Below, piece by piece: positions 16,212 through 24,959 of a stretch of DNA of 64,000 nucleotides (the first letter of the stretch is position 1; the number at the start of each line of letters is the position of its first letter). The position numbers and the translations under genes are program-made. The stretch covers positions 1 to 64,000 of the forward strand of contig NZ_SSBK01000031.1 in the NCBI RefSeq assembly GCF_004795035.1, written 5' to 3'. The notes under the pieces are model-generated. The model was not told the origin of the DNA and made no database searches. It saw nothing but the letters and a program-made list of their open reading frames with translations. This DNA is from Streptomyces sp. A0958. Lineage in GTDB: Bacteria; Actinomycetota; Actinomycetes; Streptomycetales; Streptomycetaceae.

Positions 16212-17324
16212 ATGCCCAGCAGACGAACCGCTCTCGCCCTCCTCGCGGGCGGCGGCGCGGCCCTCGCCCTCGGCGCGGCCCCCGCGGCCCTCGCCCAGGG
16301 CCGCCCCGACGCACACCGCCCCTTCGGGCGCTACGGCACGCCCTCCCGCCGCCTCGACCCCGCGACCCTCTACGTCGACGCGCACGGCAGGGGCGACCAC
16401 ACCCGCGTCCAGGCCGCCGTGGACGCCGCGACCGGAACCGGCCGCACCCTGGTGATCGCCCCCGGCACCTACCGGGAGACCGTCGACATCCCCGCCGCCG
16501 GGACCGGCCTCACCCTCATCGGCGCGAGCGGCGACCCGCGCGACACCGTGATCGTGTACGACAACGCCAACGGCACCCCGTTGCCCGGCGGTTCGGGCAC
16601 GTACGGCACCAGCGGGTCCGCCACCGTCACCGCCCGGCCCGCCGGCCTCACCGCCCACCACCTGACCTTCGCCAACGACTGGCTGCGCGCCGACCACCCC
16701 GAGTACACCGGCACCCAGGCCGTAGCGATCAAGGTGCTGGGCGACCGCTCGGCCTTCCACGGCTGCCGCTTCCTCGGCCACCAGGACACCCTGTACGCCG
16801 ACTCCGCCTCCCTCACCGCCTTCTCCCGCCAGTACTACCGGGACTGCTACGTCGAGGGGGACGTCGACTTCGTCTTCGGCCGCGCGTCCGCAGTTTTGGA
16901 GCGCTGCCACTTCCGCACCCTGACCCGCACCGACCTGCCGGCCCCGCCCCACGGCTTCGTCTTCGCGCCCAGTACCGCTGGCGCCAACCCGCACGGCTTC
17001 CTGGTGCTGCGCTCCCGCGTCACGAGCACCGCCCCCGACGGGTACTTCAAGCTGGCCCGCCCCTGGGTGCCCTCGTCCGACCTCACCGCCCACCCCATGC
17101 TGACCGTGCGCGACAGCCACCTCGGCGCGGGCATCGACACCGACGAGCCGTACGGGACGATGTCGGCCGGCTTCCCGTGGCAGGAGCAGCGCTTCGCCGA
17201 GTACCGCAACACGGGCCCCGGCGCGCGCGTCACCGTACCCGCCAACCGCCCCCGGCTGACCGCGTCCGAGGCGCGCCGGCACACCCCGGCCACCTGGTTC
17301 GGCGACTGGCACCCGCGGGTCTGA
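16212..17324 (+). CDS. Secreted pectinesterase, carbohydrate esterase family 8
   Basis: A 370-residue pectin methylesterase that removes methyl groups from homogalacturonan and so prepares it for the pectate lyase encoded just upstream. The N-terminus MPSRRTALALLAGGGAALAL is a twin-arginine (Tat) type signal; mature protein begins after about residue 28. The beta-helix has the CE8 signatures GHQDTLY, the catalytic DVDFVFGRASAVLERC (acid/base and nucleophile Asp region) and the Arg in LARPW. Start ATG 16212 has GGAG 9 bases upstream. Probably co-regulated with the lyase. Confidence 0.93.
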   Translation: MPSRRTALALLAGGGAALALGAAPAALAQGRPDAHRPFGRYGTPSRRLDPATLYVDAHGRGDHTRVQAAVDAATGTGRTLVIAPGTYRETVDIPAAGTGLTLIGASGDPRDTVIVYDNANGTPLPGGSGTYGTSGSATVTARPAGLTAHHLTFANDWLRADHPEYTGTQAVAIKVLGDRSAFHGCRFLGHQDTLYADSASLTAFSRQYYRDCYVEGDVDFVFGRASAVLERCHFRTLTRTDLPAPPHGFVFAPSTAGANPHGFLVLRSRVTSTAPDGYFKLARPWVPSSDLTAHPMLTVRDSHLGAGIDTDEPYGTMSAGFPWQEQRFAEYRNTGPGARVTVPANRPRLTASEARRHTPATWFGDWHPRV

Positions 17325-17336
17325 GAGCCGGCCGGC

Positions 17337-17411
17337 GGTCCCGGCCGAAGCGGGCTGGGGGCAGCGGTCCCGGCCGAAGCGGGCCGGGGTCAGCGGTCCT
17401 GGCCGAAGCGG
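17337..17411. repeat. 29-bp tandem repeat, 2.6 copies
   Basis: Units begin at 17337, 17366 and 17395 with GGTCC(C/T)GGCCGAAGCGG; the first two differ at two positions. The third unit encodes the last residues of the neighbouring minus-strand protein and its stop codon (17390-17392), so the array looks like slippage duplication of that gene's 3' end. Confidence 0.8.
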
Positions 17412-18136
17412 TCGCCGACCGAGGCCTTCCGGCCCGAGACCCGGACGGCGTGCGCGGTCACGTAGTCGCCGGTGGCGTCCCGTTCGCCCTCCGCGTGGTT
17501 GTACTGCCCGGCGAACGTGTGCGTGCCGGCCGGGACCGTCCGGCCGGTCCTCAGCGTCCACCGGTAGACCAGGTAGCCGCCGTCCTCGGTCGCCGACACC
17601 GTGAAGTCCGCCTCCGGCAGCGAACGCCAGGAGCCGGTGCTGTTCACACCGCCGGTGAGCGCGATCCGCAGCTCCACGGTGAGCGAGGACAGCGGCTCGG
17701 TCGTCCGCAGGGTCACATTGCTCTGCGCCCAGTACGCGTTGCTGTGCGGGTCGACCACGCCGCCCGTCCACAGCGGCCCGTCCTCGGGGCGCAGCCCCCC
17801 GAGCGCCGCCGGATGTGTCACGGCGGCGGTGGGGGAGGGGGAGGGGGACGGGGCCGCTTTTGATGCGGACGGTGCCGCTGCCACCTGCCGGCCGTGCGTC
17901 CCGCCGTCGCCCGCCGAGGTGACGGCGAACGTGCCGGCCGCCAGCACCCCGCAGACCGCCGCCGTCGCCCCCGCGACCCGCAGCCACGGCAGCGCGGCAC
18001 GCGGCGGGCGCACCGTCCGCGCCGGGCCGTGGCCACCGGCCATGCCCCGCTCGACCCGGGCCAGCATCCGCTCGCGGTCGGGGCGGTGGGCCTCGGCGGC
18101 GTCCCGCAGCCGCCCGGACAGCTCCTCGTCCTTCAC
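17390..18136 (-). CDS. Membrane-anchored protein, probable anti-sigma-like partner
   Basis: A 248-residue protein: a short charged cytoplasmic N-terminus (MKDEELSGRLRDAAEAHRPD), one transmembrane helix (about 48-70), a Pro/Ser-rich linker and an extracytoplasmic beta-rich domain (about 105-240). Its ATG overlaps the sigma factor stop (ATGA), the usual arrangement for an anti-sigma factor, and the N-terminal helical part resembles that of proteins paired with SigE-family sigma factors. No zinc-binding HxxxCxxC motif is seen. The outer domain could sense the envelope or bind polysaccharide. The 3' end lies in the 29-bp repeat. Confidence 0.75.
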   Translation of the reverse strand: MKDEELSGRLRDAAEAHRPDRERMLARVERGMAGGHGPARTVRPPRAALPWLRVAGATAAVCGVLAAGTFAVTSAGDGGTHGRQVAAAPSASKAAPSPSPSPTAAVTHPAALGGLRPEDGPLWTGGVVDPHSNAYWAQSNVTLRTTEPLSSLTVELRIALTGGVNSTGSWRSLPEADFTVSATEDGGYLVYRWTLRTGRTVPAGTHTFAGQYNHAEGERDATGDYVTAHAVRVSGRKASVGDRFGQDR

Positions 18137-18699
18137 CGGTCTCCTCCGCTGCGCTGCGCCGCGACGGCCACCCGTACCCGCGCGGCGGGCGTCTCGGGCC
18201 CCAGCAGCCGCTGCAGTTCCGCGACGGCGCGCGAGGTCTGGCTCTTGACCGTACCCACCGAGATCCCCAGCACCAGCGAGGTCTCCCGCTCCGAGAGGTC
18301 GAACGCGTGCCGCAGCACCACACAGGCGCGCTTGCGGAACGGCAGCCGGCGCAGCGCCTCCTGGACGTCGACCACCGCCGGCACGTCCGGACCGTCGGCG
18401 CCGCCGTCCCCGCCGCCGCGCGGCGCCCAGAACAGCGCGACCCGGCGGCGTTCGCGCACCGCGCTGCGGATGCGGGTCCTGGCCAGGTTGGCGACGACCC
18501 CGCGCGCGTACGCCACCGGGTGGCCGGCCTCGCGGACCCGGTCCCAGCGGTGCCAGAGCGCGAGCAGGGCGTCGGCCGCCAGATCGTCGGCGGCATCGGC
18601 CTCACCGGTCAGCAGGTGGGCGAGGCGGGCGAGTTCGGCGTAGTGGGCCTCGAAGAACTCATGGAACTCGGCGGCGGCATCGTCGACGGCTGTGCCCAC
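18133..18699 (-). CDS. ECF-type RNA polymerase sigma factor, SigE family
   Basis: A 188-residue sigma factor. Region 2 (FEAHYAELARLAHLLTGEADAADDLAADALLALWHRWDRV) and region 4 (LRRLPFRKRACVVLRHAFDLSERETSLVLGISVGTVKSQTSRAV) are both complete. The linker is Gly/Asp-rich. The GTG at 18699 is chosen because GACGAGG lies 5 bases before it; longer upstream reading has arginine-rich, non-sigma composition. It is co-translated with the membrane protein downstream, so its activity is probably held by that partner. Target promoters are not known. Confidence 0.88.
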   Translation of the reverse strand: MGTAVDDAAAEFHEFFEAHYAELARLAHLLTGEADAADDLAADALLALWHRWDRVREAGHPVAYARGVVANLARTRIRSAVRERRRVALFWAPRGGGDGGADGPDVPAVVDVQEALRRLPFRKRACVVLRHAFDLSERETSLVLGISVGTVKSQTSRAVAELQRLLGPETPAARVRVAVAAQRSGGDR

Positions 18700-18843
18700 A
18701 GCTACCTCGTCCCTGCGCTCGAATCCCGTGCACGCCCGGCCGGTCCGGGTACGTCCCCGGCGCCGCCGCCCGGGGCGGGGCGTGAGCGTACCAGCGTCCC
18801 GCAAGCGCTTCGACACGGGTACGTACCCGGACCGGGGCGGGCG

Positions 18844-20295
18844 CTACCGCCGGAGCGCCGCCTCCATCATCTTCCGGGCGATCGGCGCCGCGAGGCCGTT
18901 GCCGCTGACCTCGGAGGCGGCCGCGCCGGAGTCCTCCACGACGACCGCGACGGCGACCTCCTGGCCGCCGCTGCCGGCCTTCGCGTACGAGGTGAACCAG
19001 GCGTACGGGGTGTTGCTGTTGCCCACGCCGTTCTCGGCGGTGCCCGTCTTGCCGCCCACCTCGGCGCCGGAGATCCGGGCGTTGGTGCCGGTGCCCTGCT
19101 CCACGACGGTGACCATGGCGCTGCGCAGCTGCTCGGCGGTGGACGCGGAGACGATCCGCTTCGTGTCGCCGTCCGCGAAGTCCTCCAGCGTGCCGCCCTC
19201 GCCGTCGGTGACCTTGGAGACCATGTGCGGGGCGGCCAGCTCGCCGCCGTGGGAGAGGGCCGCGGAGACCATCGCCATCTGCAACGGAGTGGCGGTCACC
19301 TCGAACTGGCCGATGCCCGAGAGCGCCGTCTGCGCCTTGTCCATCCCGGTCGGGTACACACTCTTCGAGGCCCGGACCGGCACGTCCAGCTTCTCGGTGT
19401 TGAATCCGAACTTCTCCGCCATCGCCCGCACCTTGTCCTGGCCGAGGTCGGCGGCGACCTTGCCGAAGACGTTGTTGCACGAGTACTGGAGCGCCACGCG
19501 CAGCGACGCGTTCTCGCAGGGGGCCGACGCGCTCTCGTTCCGCAGCGGGGTGGTGGTCCCGGGGAGCGTGTACGGGCTGGGGCTCTTCGTCGGCTCGTCG
19601 ACCGAGCTGTAGAGGCCGTTCTCCAGCGCGGCGGACGCCACGACCAGCTTGAACGTCGAACCGGGCGCGAGCGGCTGCCGCATCGCGCGGTTGACCAGCG
19701 GCTTGTCCGGGTCGGCGAGCAGCTTCCGCCAGGCGTCGCCGTCGCTGGTCCCGCTGATCGTGGACGGGTCGTAGGACGGGGAGGAGACCATGCCCAGGAT
19801 CTGTCCGCTCCGCGGGTCGATCGCCACGGCCGCGCCCTTGTCGTCGCCGAGCGCGTCCCGCGCCGCCTTCTGGACGTCCGGATCGATCGTCGTCACCACG
19901 TCGCCGGGCGCGGCCCGCTTGCCGGTCAGCGCGTCCAGCGGGTTCTTCAGCCGGTCGTCGGTGCCGTCCAGCACCTGGCTGTAGATCCCTTCGAGCTGGG
20001 TGGAGCCGTACGCCTGCGAGCCGTAGCCGGTCACGGCCGCGTAGAGGCCGTCCTGCGTGTAGGTCCGCTTGTACGCGAGATCGCTCCCCTCCGTCCTCTT
20101 CGAACCCGTGACCGGGGAACCGGCCACGATGATGTCGCCCAGCGGCTGCGCGTACTGCGCGATGGTCTTCCGCCGGTTGTGGTCGTCGTCTGCGAGCGCC
20201 CGGGCCTGGTACGCCTGCACCCAGGTCGCCCGCCCCAGGAGGGCGAGGACCAGCAGCAGGCAGAAGACCGAGGCGCGCCTGATCGTCTTGTTCAT
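18844..20295 (-). CDS. Class B penicillin-binding protein (peptidoglycan transpeptidase)
   Basis: A 483-residue PbpA/FtsI-like D,D-transpeptidase that cross-links peptidoglycan outside the membrane. An N-terminal signal-anchor helix (about 8-24) is followed by a dimerisation domain and the transpeptidase domain, with nucleophile Ser213 in STFK, the SCN motif at 272-274 and KTG at 416-418. It is shorter than FtsI (about 480 versus 600 or more), matching the PbpA group that in Streptomyces is often duplicated. It precedes the sigma gene by 144 bases on the same strand. Not linked to a visible resistance cluster. Confidence 0.92.
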   Translation of the reverse strand: MNKTIRRASVFCLLLVLALLGRATWVQAYQARALADDDHNRRKTIAQYAQPLGDIIVAGSPVTGSKRTEGSDLAYKRTYTQDGLYAAVTGYGSQAYGSTQLEGIYSQVLDGTDDRLKNPLDALTGKRAAPGDVVTTIDPDVQKAARDALGDDKGAAVAIDPRSGQILGMVSSPSYDPSTISGTSDGDAWRKLLADPDKPLVNRAMRQPLAPGSTFKLVVASAALENGLYSSVDEPTKSPSPYTLPGTTTPLRNESASAPCENASLRVALQYSCNNVFGKVAADLGQDKVRAMAEKFGFNTEKLDVPVRASKSVYPTGMDKAQTALSGIGQFEVTATPLQMAMVSAALSHGGELAAPHMVSKVTDGEGGTLEDFADGDTKRIVSASTAEQLRSAMVTVVEQGTGTNARISGAEVGGKTGTAENGVGNSNTPYAWFTSYAKAGSGGQEVAVAVVVEDSGAAASEVSGNGLAAPIARKMMEAALRR

Positions 20296-20387
20296 CCCGC
20301 TTGTGGGACGTGCGGGGCCCGGCTCCCGTTCCCGGTTGTGCCGCTTCTCACCGATTCCTCATCGTCACCCGGCGGGACCGGGGCCCG

Positions 20388-21158
20388 TCAGAGCCGGCGG
20401 GTGGCGAGCGTCAGGCGGTCGCGCGCGTCGAACAGCGCGTCCTTGACCGTCTGTTCGTGCGCGGGCGTGAGCCGGGCGACCGGCACCGAGCAGCTGATGG
20501 CGTCCCGGGCCGGGGTGCGGTAGGGGACCGCGACACCGAAGCAGCGCAGCCCCAGGGTGTTCTCCTCGCGGTCCACCGCGTACCCCTGCTCGCGGATCTG
20601 GTGCAGCTCCTCGATGAGCTTCTCCCGGTCGGTCAGGGTGTGCTCGGTCAGCGCGGGCAGCGTCTCGGGCAGCATCTTGCGGACCTGCTCGTCGCTGTAG
20701 GTGGCCAGCAGCGCCTTGCCGAGCGACGTGGAGTGCGCGGGCAGCCGGCGGCCGACGCGGGTGAAGGGGCGCAGGTAGTGCTGGGACTGGCGGGTGGCGA
20801 GGTAGACCACGTTGGTCCCGTCGAGCCGGGCCAGGTGGATGGTCTCCGTGGTGTCGTCGGAGAGCCGGTCCAGGGTGGGGCGGGCCGCGGCGACCACCTC
20901 GTCGCCGTCGATGTACGAGGTGCCGACCAGCAGGGCCCGTACGCCGATCCCGTACCGCGTGCCCGTCGCGTCCGTCTCCACCCAGCCCAGCTCGACCAGG
21001 GTGCGCAGCAGCATGTAGAGGCTGGACTTGGGGTAACCGACGGCCTCCTGGACCGCGGCGAGCGAGTGCATGCCCGGCCGCCCGGCGAAGTACTCCAGCA
21101 GTTCCACCGTCCGTACCGCGGACTTGACCTGCGCCCCACCCGACTCGGCAACCGACAT
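20388..21158 (-). CDS. IclR family transcriptional regulator of pectin/uronate genes
   Basis: A 256-residue regulator: N-terminal winged helix (about 10-70, VKSAVRTVELLEYFAGRP...YPKSSLYMLLRTLVELGWV) and C-terminal GAF-like IclR effector domain (about 85-245) including the family Cys/Ser-lined pocket (DAISCSVPVARL). ATG 21158 is preferred because an AGGGG site precedes it; a longer form to 21212 is possible. It is divergent from the aldehyde dehydrogenase gene, with a GTTC-type palindrome between them and another before the transporter operon. It is therefore the likely local repressor, responding to a uronate or keto-deoxy acid. Confidence 0.88.
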   Translation of the reverse strand: MSVAESGGAQVKSAVRTVELLEYFAGRPGMHSLAAVQEAVGYPKSSLYMLLRTLVELGWVETDATGTRYGIGVRALLVGTSYIDGDEVVAAARPTLDRLSDDTTETIHLARLDGTNVVYLATRQSQHYLRPFTRVGRRLPAHSTSLGKALLATYSDEQVRKMLPETLPALTEHTLTDREKLIEELHQIREQGYAVDREENTLGLRCFGVAVPYRTPARDAISCSVPVARLTPAHEQTVKDALFDARDRLTLATRRL

Positions 21159-21259
21159 CGCCCTACGCCCCTTCCAGCCCACCGACGAAACCCCGCGACT
21201 TCTTGCCAACACCGAACACCCGGAAATAGAGTCGCTTCATATTCACGATCAGGAACTCT

Positions 21260-21275
21260 GTTCAGAATACCGAAC
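21260..21275. promoter_or_regulatory. IclR-type operator between the regulator and the dehydrogenase
   Basis: GTTCAGAATACCGAAC, arms GTTCaG/CcGAAC, nearly identical to 7663-7678. Immediately upstream GAACTCTGTTC (21253-21263) overlaps it, and a weaker ATACCGGAC half-site follows 14 bases further at 21281. The location, 102 bases before iclR and 50 before the dehydrogenase start, fits control of both. Confidence 0.65.
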
Positions 21276-21324
21276 AACTTATACCGGACAGCGTCTGATG
21301 TGCGGCAGTGGAGCGGAAGGAATC

Positions 21325-22848
21325 ATGGTGGCAGCAGCACCAGTCTGGAGCGTCGACCCCCGCACCGGGAACCCGCGCGAGCAGGTTGCGGTGGAGGCCA
21401 CAGCCGAGGAGGTCGACCGTGCGGTCCGGTCCGCCCACGCCGTACGCGGCTCCCTCGCCGACCGCACCGTGCGCGCCGCCTTCCTGCGCACCGCGGCCGA
21501 CCTGCTCACCGAGGCCGGTGAGCACGTCATCGAGGCCGCCGACGCCGAGACGGCGCTCGGGCCCGCCCGGCTGACCGGCGAACTCGCCCGCACCGCAGCA
21601 CAGTTGCGGGCCTTCGCCGAGGTCGTCGACGAAGGCGCCTACCTCGACATCCACATCGACCACGAGGACGCAACCCGCACCCCGCCCTGGCCCGACCTGC
21701 GCCGCTACAAGATCCCGCTCGGCGTCGTCGCCGTCTACGCGGCCAGCAACTTCCCGCTCGCCTTCTCCGTCCCCGGCGGCGACACCGCCAGCGCCCTCGC
21801 GGCCGGCTGCCCCGTCGTCGTCAAGGCGCACCCCGACCACCCCGCGACCTCCGAGCTGTGCGCCTCCGTGCTGCGCCGGGCCGCCGCCCGGATCGGCCTG
21901 CCCGAGGACGTCGTCACCCTCCTGCACGGCTTCGAGGCCGGCGTCGCCCTCGTCAAGCACCCCCTCGTCGGTGCCGCCGGCTTCACCGGCTCGGTGCGCG
22001 GCGGACGCGCCCTGTTCGACGCGGCGGCCGCACGGCCGGCCCCCATCCCCTTCCACGGCGAGCTGGGCTCCCTCAACCCCGTCGTCGTCACCGAGGCGGC
22101 CGCCGCCGAGCGCGGCGAACAGATCGGTACGGGGCTGGCCGGCTCGATGACCATGGGCGCGGGTCAGTTCTGCACGAAGCCCGGATTCGTCCTGGCCCCC
22201 GAGGGCGAGGGCGGCGACCGGTTCCTGAAGTCGCTCACCGAGGCCGTCAGCGACTCCGAGGCCGGCGTCCTGCTCGACCACCGGATGCGCGACGCCTTCC
22301 TCGCCGGAGTGGCCGAGCGCACCGCCCTCCCGGACGTGGACGCCCCCGTCACCCCCGGCGCGGGCGGCGAACACACCGTCGCGGCCGGCTTCCTGACCGT
22401 ACCGGCCCGGCTGCTCACCGCCGAGGGCCCGCACGACGCGCTCCTGGAGGAGTGCTTCGGCCCCGTGACCGTCGTCGCCCGCTACGCCTCCGAGGACGAG
22501 ATCACCGCCGTCCTGTCCCGGCTGCCCGGCAACCTCACCGCCACCCTCCACATCGCCACCGAGGAGGCCGACGGCAGCGCGGCCGGGCTCCTCGCCGAAC
22601 TCACCCCGCTCGCCGGCCGCGTCCTCGTCAACGGCTGGCCGACCGGCGTCGCCGTCGCCCCCGCCCAGCACCACGGCGGCCCCTACCCGGCCACCACCTC
22701 CACCTCCACCTCGGTCGGCGCCACCGCGATCGAACGCTGGCTGCGCCCGGTCAGCTACCAGACCACCCCCGAAGCGCTCCTCCCGCCGGAGCTGCGCGAG
22801 GACAACCCGCTGGGCCTGCCCCGCCGAGTGAACGGACGACTCACATGA
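21325..22848 (+). CDS. Aldehyde dehydrogenase, probable alpha-ketoglutarate semialdehyde dehydrogenase
   Basis: A 507-residue NAD(P)+-dependent dehydrogenase of the 2,5-dioxovalerate subgroup (KGSADH). Catalytic Cys283 in GAGQFCTKPG and base Glu246 in PFHGELGSLNPVVV are present, as is the subgroup's ASNFPLAFSVPGGDTASALAAG cofactor region. It would oxidise alpha-ketoglutarate semialdehyde, made by KdgD or the second DHDPS-family enzyme, to alpha-ketoglutarate. ATG 21325 follows GGAAGG by 4 bases; GTG 21328 is an equal alternative. Co-translated with the DUF1349 gene. Control by the 21260 site is expected. Confidence 0.88.
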   Translation: MVAAAPVWSVDPRTGNPREQVAVEATAEEVDRAVRSAHAVRGSLADRTVRAAFLRTAADLLTEAGEHVIEAADAETALGPARLTGELARTAAQLRAFAEVVDEGAYLDIHIDHEDATRTPPWPDLRRYKIPLGVVAVYAASNFPLAFSVPGGDTASALAAGCPVVVKAHPDHPATSELCASVLRRAAARIGLPEDVVTLLHGFEAGVALVKHPLVGAAGFTGSVRGGRALFDAAAARPAPIPFHGELGSLNPVVVTEAAAAERGEQIGTGLAGSMTMGAGQFCTKPGFVLAPEGEGGDRFLKSLTEAVSDSEAGVLLDHRMRDAFLAGVAERTALPDVDAPVTPGAGGEHTVAAGFLTVPARLLTAEGPHDALLEECFGPVTVVARYASEDEITAVLSRLPGNLTATLHIATEEADGSAAGLLAELTPLAGRVLVNGWPTGVAVAPAQHHGGPYPATTSTSTSVGATAIERWLRPVSYQTTPEALLPPELREDNPLGLPRRVNGRLT

Positions 22849-23456
22849 CCACCACCCTCCCCGAACTCCCCTTCGCCCTGGAGCCGTTCGGCCCCGCCAT
22901 CGACTGGAGCCACGAGAACGGCGTGCTCACCGGACGCGCCGGCGCCCGGCAGGACCGCTTCGTCCCGCCGGACGGTGAGAGCCTCGACTCCGTGAGCGAC
23001 GCGTCCCGGCTGCTGGGCACCGCCCCGGCGGGCGACTTCCAGCTGATCGCCCGGGTCCGGGTGGGCTTCGCCGCCGCCTTCGACGCGGGCGTCCTCTACC
23101 TGCACGTCGGCGACCGGGAGTGGGCCAAGCTCTGCCTGGAGCTCTCCCCGGACCGCCCGACCATCTGCACCGTCGTCACCCGAGGCCACTCCGACGACGT
23201 CAACTCCTTCGTCGTGGACGGCGACAGCTACTGGCTGCGCCTGAGCCGTACGGGCAACGCCTTCGCGTTCCACGCCTCGGCCGACGGCGAGAAGTGGACC
23301 TTCGTCCGCGTCTTCGCCCTGGGCACGCCGGAGCAGGCGGCCACCGCCTCCATCGGCTTCCTCGCCCAGTCGCCCACGGGCGACGGCTGCGAGGTGTCCT
23401 TCGACCGGATCGCGTTCCGGCCGACCGGCCCGGCCGACCTCCGCGACGGCAGCTGA
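22845..23456 (+). CDS. DUF1349 domain protein (YesU-like beta-sandwich)
   Basis: A 203-residue soluble protein made of one DUF1349 concanavalin-like beta-sandwich, with typical strands FQLIARVRVGF, AGVLYLHVGDREWAKLCLE, SYWLRLSRTGNAFAFHASADGEKWTFVR. In Bacillus the related yesU gene lies in a rhamnogalacturonan locus. Here it overlaps the semialdehyde dehydrogenase (ATGA) and lies near pectinases, so a carbohydrate-linked role is likely, though no catalytic activity is established. No signal peptide, so it acts in the cytoplasm. Confidence 0.82.
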   Translation: MTTTLPELPFALEPFGPAIDWSHENGVLTGRAGARQDRFVPPDGESLDSVSDASRLLGTAPAGDFQLIARVRVGFAAAFDAGVLYLHVGDREWAKLCLELSPDRPTICTVVTRGHSDDVNSFVVDGDSYWLRLSRTGNAFAFHASADGEKWTFVRVFALGTPEQAATASIGFLAQSPTGDGCEVSFDRIAFRPTGPADLRDGS

Positions 23457-23568
23457 GGCGCCCCCGGGACGGGCGGTGCACGCAGGGAAATCCCGTACCG
23501 GTGCACCGCCCGGCCGTGAGAGCCTGCCCGACGGCTCCGGAAGCCGGAGCGCCGAGGGAGGGGCCGTC

Positions 23569-24297
23569 ATGGGTGTGCATCTGATCGGCGGCGGCTGGGA
23601 CGAGGACATCGCGCCGCTCGTCTACGGCCCGTTCCTCGCCGAGGTGGGGGACGAGGGCGTGGTGGGATGCCTGCTCCTCGACGAGGGGGACGGCGCCGAG
23701 CAGTTCACCCGCTACGCCACCGTGCTGCGGCGGGTCGCGCCGGGCGTCAGACCGGTCCCGCTGCTCGTACCGGAGGGCGGCGTGTTCGCACCCGGGGAGC
23801 TGGCCGGGGTGGACGGGCTGCTGGTCGGCGGCGGACTCACCCCCGCCTATCAGGACGCCCTCGCCCCGGTACGGGACGCCGTGGCACGGATCATCGCCGA
23901 ACGCCCGCTGCCCTACGCGGGCTTCTCCGCCGGCGCGGTCGTCGCCGCCCGCCGCGCCCTCGTCGGCGGATGGCTGGACCGGGGCGCCCCCGTCTGCCCC
24001 GACGACGCGGCGGAGGACCTGGAGGAGATCGAGGTCCGCGACGGCCTGGGACTCCTCCCGTACACCGTCGACGTGCACGCCTCCGCCTGGGGGACGCTCG
24101 GGCGGCTGGTCGCGGCGGTGGCCCGCGGCGAGGCGGCGGCCGGCGTCGCCCTCGACGAGAACACCCTGCTGTCCGTCACGGCCGACGGCCGGGCGACGGT
24201 GGCCGGGGCGGGTCAGGTACGCCTCGCGCGTCGCGGGGAGGACCCCGGTTCCGTCGTCGTGCACGCCCGGCGCGCGGGGGAGCGGTTCGTGCTCTGA
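23569..24297 (+). CDS. Type 1 glutamine amidotransferase-like / peptidase S51 family protein
   Basis: A 242-residue alpha/beta protein with a nucleophile-elbow motif GFSAGAV (Ser120) in place of the Cys of true amidotransferases, as in peptidase E and cyanophycinase relatives. VGGGLTPAYQDAL (about 87-99) is the preceding conserved loop. ATG 23569 follows GAGGGAGG by 7 bases. It probably hydrolyses a small peptide or amide in the cytoplasm. It stands alone after a 112-base gap, so a link to the pectin genes is not implied. Confidence 0.78.
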   Translation: MGVHLIGGGWDEDIAPLVYGPFLAEVGDEGVVGCLLLDEGDGAEQFTRYATVLRRVAPGVRPVPLLVPEGGVFAPGELAGVDGLLVGGGLTPAYQDALAPVRDAVARIIAERPLPYAGFSAGAVVAARRALVGGWLDRGAPVCPDDAAEDLEEIEVRDGLGLLPYTVDVHASAWGTLGRLVAAVARGEAAAGVALDENTLLSVTADGRATVAGAGQVRLARRGEDPGSVVVHARRAGERFVL

Positions 24298-24343
24298 GCC
24301 CCGTACGGCAACCGGTTGAAGGCCGGGCGGCGTCCCTCACTTC

Positions 24344-24829
24344 ATGATCCGTATTGCTACCGCCGCCGATCTCGACGCCATAGTCACCGTCCACACCGAG
24401 GCACGTGCCACCTACTACCGGGGCCACCTGCCCGAGGAGGAGTACGCGGGCACCGAAGAGGTGGCCCGCAGCCGGGACGGCTGGGCGGGTGCCATCGACC
24501 GGGACGACGCCACCGTGCTCTGCGCGGAACTGGACGGCGCCCTCGTCGGCGTCGCCGCCTACTCCGTGCGTGACGGCTCCGCGCACCTCTCCCAGTTCCA
24601 CGTGTCCCCGGCCCACTGGCGCGAGGGCATCGGCAGCGCCCTGCACATCGCGTGCATGGCCGGCTGGCAGCGCCACGGCGTGACGGAGGCCCGCCTGGAG
24701 GTCTTCGCCCCCAATACCGGCGCCCAGTCCTTCTACTCCGCCTGCGGCTGGACCCCCGACCCGGACAACCCCCGGTCGGGCGACCACCTGGTGCTGCGCC
24801 GCGACGTGCCGCCGGCCGGGCAGGGCTGA
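24344..24829 (+). CDS. GNAT family N-acetyltransferase
   Basis: A 161-residue single-domain acetyltransferase. The acetyl-CoA loop is seen in LSQFHVSPAHWREGIGSALHIACM (motif A, with R/Q-x-x-G-x-G/A reduced to REGIGSA), followed by LEVFAPNTGAQSFYSACGW (motif B). Substrate is unknown; it may modify a small amine, peptide or protein N-terminus. No clear Shine-Dalgarno sequence precedes ATG 24344. Confidence 0.85.
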   Translation: MIRIATAADLDAIVTVHTEARATYYRGHLPEEEYAGTEEVARSRDGWAGAIDRDDATVLCAELDGALVGVAAYSVRDGSAHLSQFHVSPAHWREGIGSALHIACMAGWQRHGVTEARLEVFAPNTGAQSFYSACGWTPDPDNPRSGDHLVLRRDVPPAGQG

Positions 24830-24959
24830 GCGGGAGACCGTTCGCGGCAGGCGCGCGGTCCGGGGAATGAGACGGGCCCCGGGTGCGTTGGGGCGGGGAG
24901 CGGAGGGTGCCTCCGCGCTGTGTGAGCAGCCGCCCGAGAGCCCGGAGAGAAGAAGAGTC

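Noticed and set aside
18795..18812. LacI-like palindrome near the sigma factor (CCCGCAAGCGCTTCGAC)
   Set aside because: Only the core AAGCGCTT is symmetric; weak compared with 7687-7698.
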